From the NCBI GenBank assembly GCA_036508135.1, contig DATCHW010000293.1, positions 1 to 17,471 on the forward strand: DNA of 17,471 nucleotides, written 5' to 3'. Below, one piece after another: positions 1-5,437 of this stretch. The notes beneath the pieces are model-generated. The model made no database searches. It saw nothing but the letters and a program-made list of their open reading frames with translations, and had not been told where the DNA came from. Numbering within the stretch: the first letter of the stretch is position 1; every line of letters starts with the position of its first letter. This stretch comes from DATCHW01 sp036508135. Lineage in GTDB: Bacteria; Bacteroidota; Ignavibacteria; Tepidaquicellales; Tepidaquicellaceae. A program made the position numbers and the translations under genes.

Positions 1-2
1 TG

Positions 3-818
3 TGGAATACACCGAATATAACTGGATTCATTGATACTAAAAATCTGCTAAATCCAACGTTGGCCCGGAATGACTTTAAAAATGACAAGAATTATAAACT
101 TGTAAAAAAAGCAATATTAGATACTGAAGATGAAGTCCTGACAAAATTTAGACAAGCAGTGGCAGCTAATATAACAAGTGATTTTTCTGAAATTGAATCG
201 AGTTTTAACTCAAATTTAGATAGTCTGATTGACTTTTCATCTGATGAAAAAAGTAAATTTAGCCCAGACGACTTAGTCAAATTATCAGATTCAGGGGAAT
301 TATTGAATGTATTAGTCCCTCATAGTACCGGCTCTATTGCATCTAAATTTTCAACTGATAATATAAATACCGGAGCAGGTAAAGGCAGTAAAAAGAAAAA
401 GGAAACTGACAAAAGTGAAGTAACAAAAATGGAGAAAAGTCGAGAATTTGTGATTATACCGAGAAGTGATGAAAATAAATTAATATTAAAAATCGATGAC
501 TCAACAGATCCTATAAAAGACAGTACAGGTAAGGAGAAACGATCAGAATTATTTGGTAATACAGTGCACATTTATAAAAAGCATCCTGACTTTATGAAAA
601 GAATATCAACAGATAGACTTTGGATAGAAATTGTCACTTCCGAGTTAATTACATATTTAACCAGTGAAATGCTTATTCATTACACCAATTACAGTTTTCA
701 AAATAACTTAAATAACAAACAACCTGACAGGAAAGAAGTATTAATATTCTTCACTGAATGGCTTTATAAACTTGAAGACTCTTTAAAAAATTTAATTGGA
801 AAACCATTAAGTAAATAA
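3..818 (+). CDS. C-terminal part of a probable GHKL/Hsp90-like ATPase (5' end outside window)
   Basis: The frame is open to the left edge without a stop, so this is the 3' end of a longer gene; a TTG at 60 is probably internal. The first visible residues read G-F-I-D-T, then L-L-N-P-T and A-R-N-D-F. This resembles the segment after the ATPase domain in Hsp90-like GHKL proteins, where a 'GYI...P..gRddF' stretch is common. That comparison is from memory and is the only basis for the family call. A lysine-rich low-complexity linker (GKGSKKKKETDKSE) lies near the middle, followed by a second folded part that ends at the stop. The ATP-binding N-box and G-boxes would lie upstream and cannot be seen. 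The gene precedes three other plus-strand genes of an integrated element, so it is likely element cargo. No membrane segment is visible. It could also be an unrelated element protein. Confidence 0.55.
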   Translation, partial: WNTPNITGFIDTKNLLNPTLARNDFKNDKNYKLVKKAILDTEDEVLTKFRQAVAANITSDFSEIESSFNSNLDSLIDFSSDEKSKFSPDDLVKLSDSGELLNVLVPHSTGSIASKFSTDNINTGAGKGSKKKKETDKSEVTKMEKSREFVIIPRSDENKLILKIDDSTDPIKDSTGKEKRSELFGNTVHIYKKHPDFMKRISTDRLWIEIVTSELITYLTSEMLIHYTNYSFQNNLNNKQPDRKEVLIFFTEWLYKLEDSLKNLIGKPLSK

Positions 819-861
819 ATAATTAAAAAACTAAAAAACATTAAAAAAAGGAGATTTAAAA

Positions 862-1449
862 ATGAAATTAGAAAAGCAACAAACAGCAGTTTTTATGACT
901 ACAGTACAGTCATTCAAAGACTTTTACGAATTAAAATGTAACCTGCCGGAATTAATTACGGCTGAAGATATTGAAGTTAGGGATGATTTATATCCCGAAG
1001 GTGTTTCGGATATTTTTGCCGTTCCGTTTGATCATAGTATCGGTATGCATCTCTGGTTTGATACAGAATTAGGGAGCTATCAAGTTTCTGTCGATATAGA
1101 TTTTTTGAACGGAAGTACAACAGTTACTTTTGATTCTGATATTCATATAAGCGAACCTATAAAAAACAAACAATTTACTAGTAAGGTGGAACAATTATCA
1201 GAAAAAGATTTTAATAATCTTGTGGATAAATGTCTTCCGGTTATTGAATCGTTTTTGGATACTTTAGATAGAATTGAAAGAAATAAACCTTGTGAAAACG
1301 ACTGCTATTACTGTGAACAAAGAAAGAAAGACGGTGGCTGTGATAAAATGTACATCTCAAAAAGCGAATACACTCCTGAAGAGAATGCATGGAGGCAACG
1401 AATAACCCTAGCAAGAGAACAGATGAAAAAATATAAGTATGATATATAA
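862..1449 (+). CDS. hypothetical protein with C-terminal CxxxCxxC-x8-C motif
   Basis: I do not recognise the family of this 195-residue protein. The start is well supported: a strong AAAGGAG lies at 847-853, eight bases before the ATG. Residues 1 to about 135 look like a mixed alpha/beta fold with acidic patches. Near the C terminus four cysteines, C144, C148, C151 and C160, make a CxxxCxxC-x8-C pattern that could bind zinc or another metal. A charged helix follows (residues about 170-195). There is no signal peptide or membrane segment, so it is probably cytoplasmic. It lies 43 bp after the upstream gene and its stop overlaps a possible 28-codon ORF. Its A-rich leader resembles that of the next large gene. 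It is probably accessory cargo of the integrated element; no function can be assigned. Confidence 0.8.
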   Translation: MKLEKQQTAVFMTTVQSFKDFYELKCNLPELITAEDIEVRDDLYPEGVSDIFAVPFDHSIGMHLWFDTELGSYQVSVDIDFLNGSTTVTFDSDIHISEPIKNKQFTSKVEQLSEKDFNNLVDKCLPVIESFLDTLDRIERNKPCENDCYYCEQRKKDGGCDKMYISKSEYTPEENAWRQRITLAREQMKKYKYDI

Positions 1450-1525
1450 ATATAATCGGAACTTCGCTAGCGAAATTTATAAACAGGAAGAAAAGCTGAA
1501 TAAACTTAACGGCGAAAGAATTTAA
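1439..1525 (+). CDS. possible 28-residue peptide ORF overlapping the upstream gene
   Basis: An ATG at 1439 lies inside the last codons of the upstream gene in another frame. It opens an ORF of 28 codons, MIYKYNRNFASEIYKQEEKL followed by NKLNGERI, ending with TAA at 1523-1525. The overlap with the preceding stop would allow translational coupling. The peptide is charged and helix-prone. There is no good Shine-Dalgarno site, and a perfect 12-bp palindrome (TTCGCTAGCGAA, 1463-1474) lies within it. The ORF may be chance and the palindrome may be the real feature. Confidence 0.25.
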   Translation: MIYKYNRNFASEIYKQEEKLNKLNGERI

Positions 1526-1567
1526 ACACAATTTAAAATTTTAAAAAACAAAAAAAGGAGAAATAAA

Positions 1568-2212
1568 ATGTTAAACATCGACGCATCATACGTACATTGT
1601 ACGTATTTCTTAAAAGGTAATGAAGTAGATCACATTGAAAAAATTGGTGATATAGTTATTACCTCAGGCAAGCTTTGTGCTTGTGATCCTCTCTATTTGG
1701 AAGACAAAAATAGAAACCAGGAAATGAACATTCTTATACCAAAAGGTAAATATCCGGTATTATATAACACAGAGGAAGAATTGATTAATGTGATGTTCGA
1801 TCCGAAAAGTAATATTTTCGAATGGAAAGATATTGAATTTAATAGAAAAGAGTATTCTCGATTAGTTGAGGTCGACAGTGGAGAATATGGATTCGTGGAT
1901 AAAGATGGAATCATTGCAATTGCTAAGAATGTAAAAAACGGTATTTATAAAAAAGGATATTATGATGATTCTGCTATAGTGACCGTGCAGTCCGGTTCAC
2001 ACCCTAAGAGCCTAGAAATGAAAATAAATAAATCGAAGAATAATTTTCTTGTTAATACAACAAGATATGGAAACGGTGAATATTCATTACATGCCGGTTA
2101 TTCTTTCTCTGATAACCTTTTGTGTATTTCAGGAGACTTAATACGTAGTTATTTATCCTTAAGTTCACACATAAAAGAAATGGTTAAAGATGAAAAGAAA
2201 CTTGGAGAATAA
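1568..2212 (+). CDS. DUF4241-like protein
   Basis: This is a 214-residue protein with a strong AAAGGAG at 1554-1560, seven bases before the ATG. Several stretches match my memory of DUF4241 proteins: S-G-K-L-C-A-C-D-P-L at residues 33-42, I-P-K-G-K-Y-P-V at 57-64 and D-S-G-E-Y-G-F-V-D at 103-111. In the family the order is a 'G.l.a.DP' strand, a 'vP.G.YpV' strand and a 'DSG...f.D' motif, and that order is kept here. The family's biochemical role is unknown to me. No signal peptide or transmembrane helix is seen, so it is probably cytoplasmic. It sits in the cargo part of an integrated element, upstream of the excisionase-like and integrase genes, and may be part of a defence, toxin-immunity or maintenance function. 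That last point is inference only. Confidence 0.7.
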   Translation: MLNIDASYVHCTYFLKGNEVDHIEKIGDIVITSGKLCACDPLYLEDKNRNQEMNILIPKGKYPVLYNTEEELINVMFDPKSNIFEWKDIEFNRKEYSRLVEVDSGEYGFVDKDGIIAIAKNVKNGIYKKGYYDDSAIVTVQSGSHPKSLEMKINKSKNNFLVNTTRYGNGEYSLHAGYSFSDNLLCISGDLIRSYLSLSSHIKEMVKDEKKLGE

Positions 2213-2272
2213 CCCAATAATTACAATTTAAAATCCATCGAAAGATATAATGAATATTAAGGTATAATATAA

Positions 2273-2608
2273 TTGGCAGAAGCAATTTCAACATATAATC
2301 CGAATGATCAACCTCAAACCGAGGGGACACCTCACATTAATGAATTGAAATTATTATCATTAAATAAAGCGAGGATAATACTTGGGATAAGGTACGATAC
2401 AGTGGTTCAGTTAATAGATAATGGAGATATTGAAACAGTTGTAATTAACGGGAAGAAAAAAGTTCCAATGCTGATGTTAAGAAAGTTCATTTATCAACAG
2501 AGTATAAACTTAAGTCAAAAAAGAAATCAAATTAAAAGTTATGATAATATAGAAATTAAGAATAAAATTCAAAAAATTATTAAAAAACATGGGAAGGAGG
2601 TAAATTAA
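2273..2608 (+). CDS. excisionase-like helix-turn-helix DNA-binding protein
   Basis: This is a 111-residue protein. Residues about 28-72 (from L-S-L-N-K-A-R-I-I-L-G-I-R through the basic I-N-G-K-K-K-V-P to the following helix) match the HTH_17/MerR-like winged helix common in excisionases: a helix-turn-helix, a 'wing' with basic residues, then a closing helix. The start must be the TTG at 2273, because TAA at 2270-2272 stops the frame and the first in-frame ATG lies inside the domain at 2470. A weak AAGG at 2259-2262 precedes it. The protein ends two bases before the integrase ATG, so the two are likely co-transcribed. Its expected role is to bind attachment-site arms and steer the recombinase toward excision, or to regulate the integrase. 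The disordered N-terminal 25 residues are unremarkable. Confidence 0.75.
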   Translation: MAEAISTYNPNDQPQTEGTPHINELKLLSLNKARIILGIRYDTVVQLIDNGDIETVVINGKKKVPMLMLRKFIYQQSINLSQKRNQIKSYDNIEIKNKIQKIIKKHGKEVN

Positions 2609-2610
2609 TC

Positions 2611-3672
2611 ATGGCTTCACTTTATCAGAAAAGAGGATTCTATTTTATAGATTTCTGGATCGGTAATAAAAGAAAAACCATAAATACACAGTTTAAAGCT
2701 ACAGCTAGGAACTTCCAATTGGCAGATAATATGAAAAAAGAAATTGAAAGGGAAGTCGAGATAAAGAAAAAAGAGATAAAGCAAAGAAGCTATGAAATTT
2801 CCGCAACTGAATATCAGAAGGATCTAACAACTCAGTTAAGTTTATCTGAATTAGTGTCCAAATATAAAATAAAATTATCAGTACGGTCATTATCTCATCA
2901 GGAATTATTTGATATAGCAATTAATCATCTATTTGAAATTGTCCCGGTAGATATAAAAGTAACTAATATTACACCTGAACATATAATTATGTTTATCAGA
3001 AGCCTGCAAAATAAAGTTCAAAATGCTTCTTTGATAACTTATATGAATTATTTAAAGGGATTTTTCAACTATCTTGTAGACGAAGAATATATAGTTAAGT
3101 CTCCTATCAGGAAAAAAGATTGCCCACGAAAGCATAGGAAAAGTATCGTAACGTTTAGCGAAAGAATGCTTAACCAGATATTGATTATTGCTAAGGAAAG
3201 AGATTATATGTTTTATTGTATTTTAAATTTATTAGCACTGACTGGAATCAGGCCTTGCGATTTGCTTCGTTTGAAAGTAGCAGATTTCAATCTTGATATT
3301 AAAATCATTGACGTAAAGATTTCTAAAACCAGAAAAGAAATAAAATTTCCAATTTATAATGAATTATATAAATTCCTCACGGAAGAAATGAATATTAAAA
3401 ATTTTTCTGATAAAGATGCTTTGTTATTTGGAAAATATAGCGTGAGGATTATAGGTGGAAGATTTAGGAAAATTAAAAGATTTCTCAAAATTACCGAAAA
3501 ACACAAATATACGCTTAAATCATTTCGTAAGACATTCGCAACCATTTATGCAAAAAAGTTGGATATACAAGATGTAGCATATCTGCTTGGACATGATGAA
3601 ACAGAAACTACCAGAACTTATTATGCTGATACTATTGTCGAAAATTTAAGGAGTAAAATGGATAAAATTTGA
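2611..3672 (+). CDS. tyrosine recombinase / site-specific integrase
   Basis: This 353-residue protein breaks and rejoins DNA at att sites to integrate or excise the element. Residues about 75-165 are the SAM-like core-binding domain, and about 180-345 the catalytic domain. Visible catalytic residues are R214 (in T-G-I-R-P-C-D), K239 (beta-hairpin lysine), R306 (in K-S-F-R-K-T-F-A), H328 (in L-L-G-H-D) and the nucleophile Y337, nine residues after H328. The usual first histidine of the HxxR box is lysine (K303). The N-terminal 60 residues contain a lysine/glutamate-rich helix and may bind arm-type sites. A strong AAGGAGG at 2594-2600 precedes the ATG by ten bases. The gene ends beside a tandem repeat, a terminator and a split tRNA-Pro, the classic location of an integrase at an element's end. 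Confidence 0.95.
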   Translation: MASLYQKRGFYFIDFWIGNKRKTINTQFKATARNFQLADNMKKEIEREVEIKKKEIKQRSYEISATEYQKDLTTQLSLSELVSKYKIKLSVRSLSHQELFDIAINHLFEIVPVDIKVTNITPEHIIMFIRSLQNKVQNASLITYMNYLKGFFNYLVDEEYIVKSPIRKKDCPRKHRKSIVTFSERMLNQILIIAKERDYMFYCILNLLALTGIRPCDLLRLKVADFNLDIKIIDVKISKTRKEIKFPIYNELYKFLTEEMNIKNFSDKDALLFGKYSVRIIGGRFRKIKRFLKITEKHKYTLKSFRKTFATIYAKKLDIQDVAYLLGHDETETTRTYYADTIVENLRSKMDKI

Positions 3673-3700
3673 GCAACTCTTGTTTTGAGTATGTAAAAAA

Positions 3701-3722
3701 CTGCTGACAAACTGCTGACAAA
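3701..3722 (+). repeat. perfect tandem 11-bp direct repeat (CTGCTGACAAA x2)
   Basis: Two exact head-to-tail copies of CTGCTGACAAA occupy 3701-3711 and 3712-3722. They lie 28 bases after the integrase stop and about 80 bases before the truncated tRNA. The 11-bp period places both copies on one face of the helix. This fits arm-type binding sites for the integrase or sites for the excisionase-like protein. Confidence 0.7.
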
Positions 3723-3744
3723 ATACATTATTTCGACATAAAAT

Positions 3745-3780
3745 AGCCTGATAAACACTTAATTTATCAGGCTTTATTTT
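3745..3780 (+). terminator. Rho-independent terminator of the integrase operon
   Basis: AGCCTGATAAA (3745-3755) pairs perfectly with TTTATCAGGCT (3763-3773) around a 7-base loop, giving an 11-bp stem followed by a T-rich tract that reaches past 3780. It ends plus-strand transcription from the integrase. On the minus strand the stem is followed by ATTTTATG, so it may also stop transcripts entering from the truncated tRNA-Pro promoter, though more weakly. Confidence 0.85.
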
Positions 3781-3803
3781 TTTATACTCAAAATTATTAT
3801 CTA

Positions 3804-3845
3804 TGAACCCCATTCAGGTGCGCTAGCCAACTGCGCCACACCCCG
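3804..3845 (-). pseudogene. 5' part of tRNA-Pro(GGG), truncated at the anticodon stem; probable att site
   Basis: Read on the minus strand from 3845, this is the first 42 nt of a tRNA. It has acceptor strand CGGGGTG, T8, D stem GCGC/GCGC around a loop with GG, anticodon stem CCTGA and loop ATGGGGT with anticodon GGG (proline). The 3' anticodon strand begins TTCA, then the sequence diverges (TA instead of GG), and no T arm or 3' acceptor strand follows. The break falls where the integrase element begins. TGAA (3804-3807) and TTCA (3813-3816) form a short dyad around CCCCA, as expected for core-type recombinase half-sites in an anticodon region. The fragment cannot make a tRNA by itself. Confidence 0.8.
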
Positions 3846-3856
3846 ATCTGCTATAA

Positions 3857-3883
3857 ATTATAGCTTATAAAAATCTTATTCAA
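3857..3883 (-). promoter_or_regulatory. candidate promoter of the truncated tRNA-Pro
   Basis: On the minus strand, TATAAT lies at 3862-3857, 11 bases before the tRNA 5' end, with a weaker TTGAAT at 3883-3878 separated by 15 bp. The -10 spacing suits a tRNA gene. If active, it would now transcribe leftward into the element and antisense to the integrase. Confidence 0.4.
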
Positions 3884-4021
3884 TTCCATTTTTTCCTCTT
3901 CAATTTAATTTCTTACATCTCAATACTTTTTAAATGTATTTAAACTTAAATCTTTCTTTACTACTTTACTATGTTCTTTTGAATGTAATAAAAATTATTA
4001 ATTTTTAATTTTATTTGAATT

Positions 4022-4093
4022 GCCCCGCTAGGCTAATGGATAAACCCTCTGACTACGGATCAGATATTAGAGGTTCGAATCCTCTGCGGGGTA
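4022..4093 (+). tRNA. tRNA-Arg (anticodon ACG)
   Basis: A full cloverleaf is visible. The acceptor stem is GCCCCGC with GCGGGGT (first pair G-U), followed by discriminator A. The D loop contains GG. The anticodon stem TCTGA/TCAGA encloses CTACGGA with anticodon ACG. The variable region is TATT, and the T arm is AGAGG-TTCGAAT-CCTCT. The ACG anticodon is normally edited to ICG by TadA to read CGU, CGC and CGA. No CCA is encoded. The D stem has one mismatch (C12-A23). It lies about 175 bp from the split tRNA-Pro. Confidence 0.93.
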
Positions 4094-4232
4094 CGATTTC
4101 AATATTTTATAATTGTTAGTCAACCCATATTCGAAAAAAAAACAAAGTATGTAATTTAAATTACTAAAAATATTTTTAATTTTCTAATTTACAAATCAAG
4201 AAAAAAAATAATAATTTAACAATCTTAATATT

Positions 4233-4436
4233 ATGGCAAGAGTAAAAATTGATGAAATCGTTAAACATCTTAACTATGAAATAAAACGAGCCTTTATTAA
4301 AACCATAAAACAGCAATTTCCCGACAAGCAATTTGATGAACGGGAACTGTTCATTAAATTTGCAGATAATGTAGCAGGCGAATGTAAAAAATGGGAAGAA
4401 GTACCCGACAATTTTGTAGAAAAAGGGGATTTCTGA
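4233..4436 (+). CDS. small conserved-looking hypothetical protein
   Basis: This is a 67-residue protein of unrecognised family. It starts with MARVKIDEIVKHLNYEIKRA and looks like two or three amphipathic helices with alternating basic and acidic residues (F-P-D-K-Q-F-D-E-R-E-L in the middle). There is no signal peptide or membrane segment. No clear Shine-Dalgarno site precedes the ATG; the upstream stretch is A/T-rich, as for other genes in the right part of the window. The stop is eight bases before the preferred start of the thioesterase gene, so the two are probably one transcript. The small size, helical make-up and basic surface might suit a nucleic-acid or protein adaptor, but this is not supported by a motif. 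Confidence 0.7.
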   Translation: MARVKIDEIVKHLNYEIKRAFIKTIKQQFPDKQFDERELFIKFADNVAGECKKWEEVPDNFVEKGDF

Positions 4437-4444
4437 TTTACCCG

Positions 4445-5200
4445 ATGATAACAAAAAAACAAACACACTGGTATCAAAAACATCAGATTTCTTTATATGA
4501 AGTTGACAATTTTAATAAGATAAGACTCGACTCCGTTTTCGATTACCTGCAGGAAGCCGCCTCGAACAATGCAGAATTGCTCGGCTGGGGGTATAATGAT
4601 TTAATAAAAGATGAACTGACCTGGGTTCTTTCCAGAGTGATATTAGATTTAAAAGTCTATAAAGGTGTCGGAGAAATTATTGAAGTTGATACATGGCCTA
4701 AAGGCATTGATGGTATTCTGGCATTAAGGGATTACAGATTGTATGATGCGAATGAAAATATTATAGGACTTGCAACTTCTGCATGGCTTCTGGTAAACAG
4801 CAAAACTATGCGTCCCGTAAAAAACGATATATTTGATTTAAGAGTACAAAAAATAAATCCGGATTCTGAAAATGCAATAGAAGATACGCCGGGTAAAATA
4901 TTGATTCCTGAAAAAACAGAATTCGCATACGAGAGAAAAATCAAGTACTCGGATATTGATGTAAATCATCATGTTAATAATGCAAAATATGTTCAGTTCA
5001 TTCTGGATTGTTTCGAAATGAATGAATTCTCAGGAAAAGAGATCAGGAATATACAAATCAATTTCTTAAGTGAATTGAAATATGGAGATAATGTCGTGAT
5101 TAATAAAGGAAAAGCAGACGATGAAGGAATGAACATTTATGTAGAAGGTATTAAAAATAACGGTAAGAAAGTCTTTCAGTCATTGGTTAAATGGCAATAA
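4445..5200 (+). CDS. acyl-ACP thioesterase (FatA/FatB family)
   Basis: The protein releases free fatty acids from acyl-ACP, ending or diverting type II fatty acid synthesis in the cytoplasm. From the ATG at 4445 it has 251 residues, the usual bacterial length, as two hotdog domains (about 5-130 and 155-251). The second carries D172-x-N174-x-H176 within D-I-D-V-N-H-H-V-N-N-A-K-Y. E210 (S-E-L-K-Y-G-D) lies 34 residues after H176. In plant FatB the D-N-H and E catalytic residues have, as I recall, the same spacing (D281, N283, H285, E319), so the site looks intact. An upstream ATG at 4391 would add 18 residues and overlap the preceding gene by 46 bases; the added residues do not resemble the family, so I prefer 4445. 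Substrate chain length cannot be read from sequence. Confidence 0.9.
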   Translation: MITKKQTHWYQKHQISLYEVDNFNKIRLDSVFDYLQEAASNNAELLGWGYNDLIKDELTWVLSRVILDLKVYKGVGEIIEVDTWPKGIDGILALRDYRLYDANENIIGLATSAWLLVNSKTMRPVKNDIFDLRVQKINPDSENAIEDTPGKILIPEKTEFAYERKIKYSDIDVNHHVNNAKYVQFILDCFEMNEFSGKEIRNIQINFLSELKYGDNVVINKGKADDEGMNIYVEGIKNNGKKVFQSLVKWQ

Positions 5201-5437
5201 ATCAATTAGTTATTTCTCCTTGAGTAATCCGTTACAATAAGGGAAAAAATGCTGTCTTTGTTATTTGATTTATAAAAATGGAAAATTTTCATTATATTTA
5301 TATTAAGATATCTATAATTATAAACTGAAAAACCCAATTCGTTATTTATTTTAAAACAAAGTTTATTATTCGGTCATTATTTGAATTGATATACTGGTAA
5401 GCATTATGTTTAGATATAATTTTGACTCCAAAAGATC

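Larger units (their letters stand above)
1..3816. mobile_element. right end of an integrative element inserted in tRNA-Pro(GGG)
   Basis: An integrase gene with an excisionase-like partner ends next to a truncated tRNA gene. To the left lie accessory genes with strong Shine-Dalgarno sites, unlike those to the right. I take 3804-3816 as the attachment core, so everything to its left in this window would be element DNA. The distal end is outside the window, so total length and class (conjugative element, genomic island or prophage) cannot be told. No conjugation or phage structural genes are visible in the part shown. Confidence 0.65.

Noticed and set aside
60..62. TTG at 60 as the start of the first gene
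   Set aside because: The frame is open from position 3 with residues that continue the protein pattern (G-F-I-D-T, L-L-N-P-T), and there is no Shine-Dalgarno site before the TTG, although the next genes have strong ones.
3701..3722. CRISPR-like array
   Set aside because: There are only two 11-bp units with no spacer, no further copies and no cas genes in the window.
3804..3845. Intact tRNA or a tRNA interrupted by a group I intron
   Set aside because: No 3' half follows within the next several hundred bases on the minus strand, where an integrase gene is found instead.
4391..4444. 18-residue N-terminal extension of the thioesterase from the ATG at 4391
   Set aside because: It overlaps the upstream gene by 46 bases and its basic sequence does not resemble the family; the ATG at 4445 gives the normal length.
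5201..5437. Regulatory RNA or promoter in the gap before the PAS kinase
   Set aside because: The region is very AT-rich with only short dyads (for example GAAAATTTTC); nothing is stronger than expected by chance.
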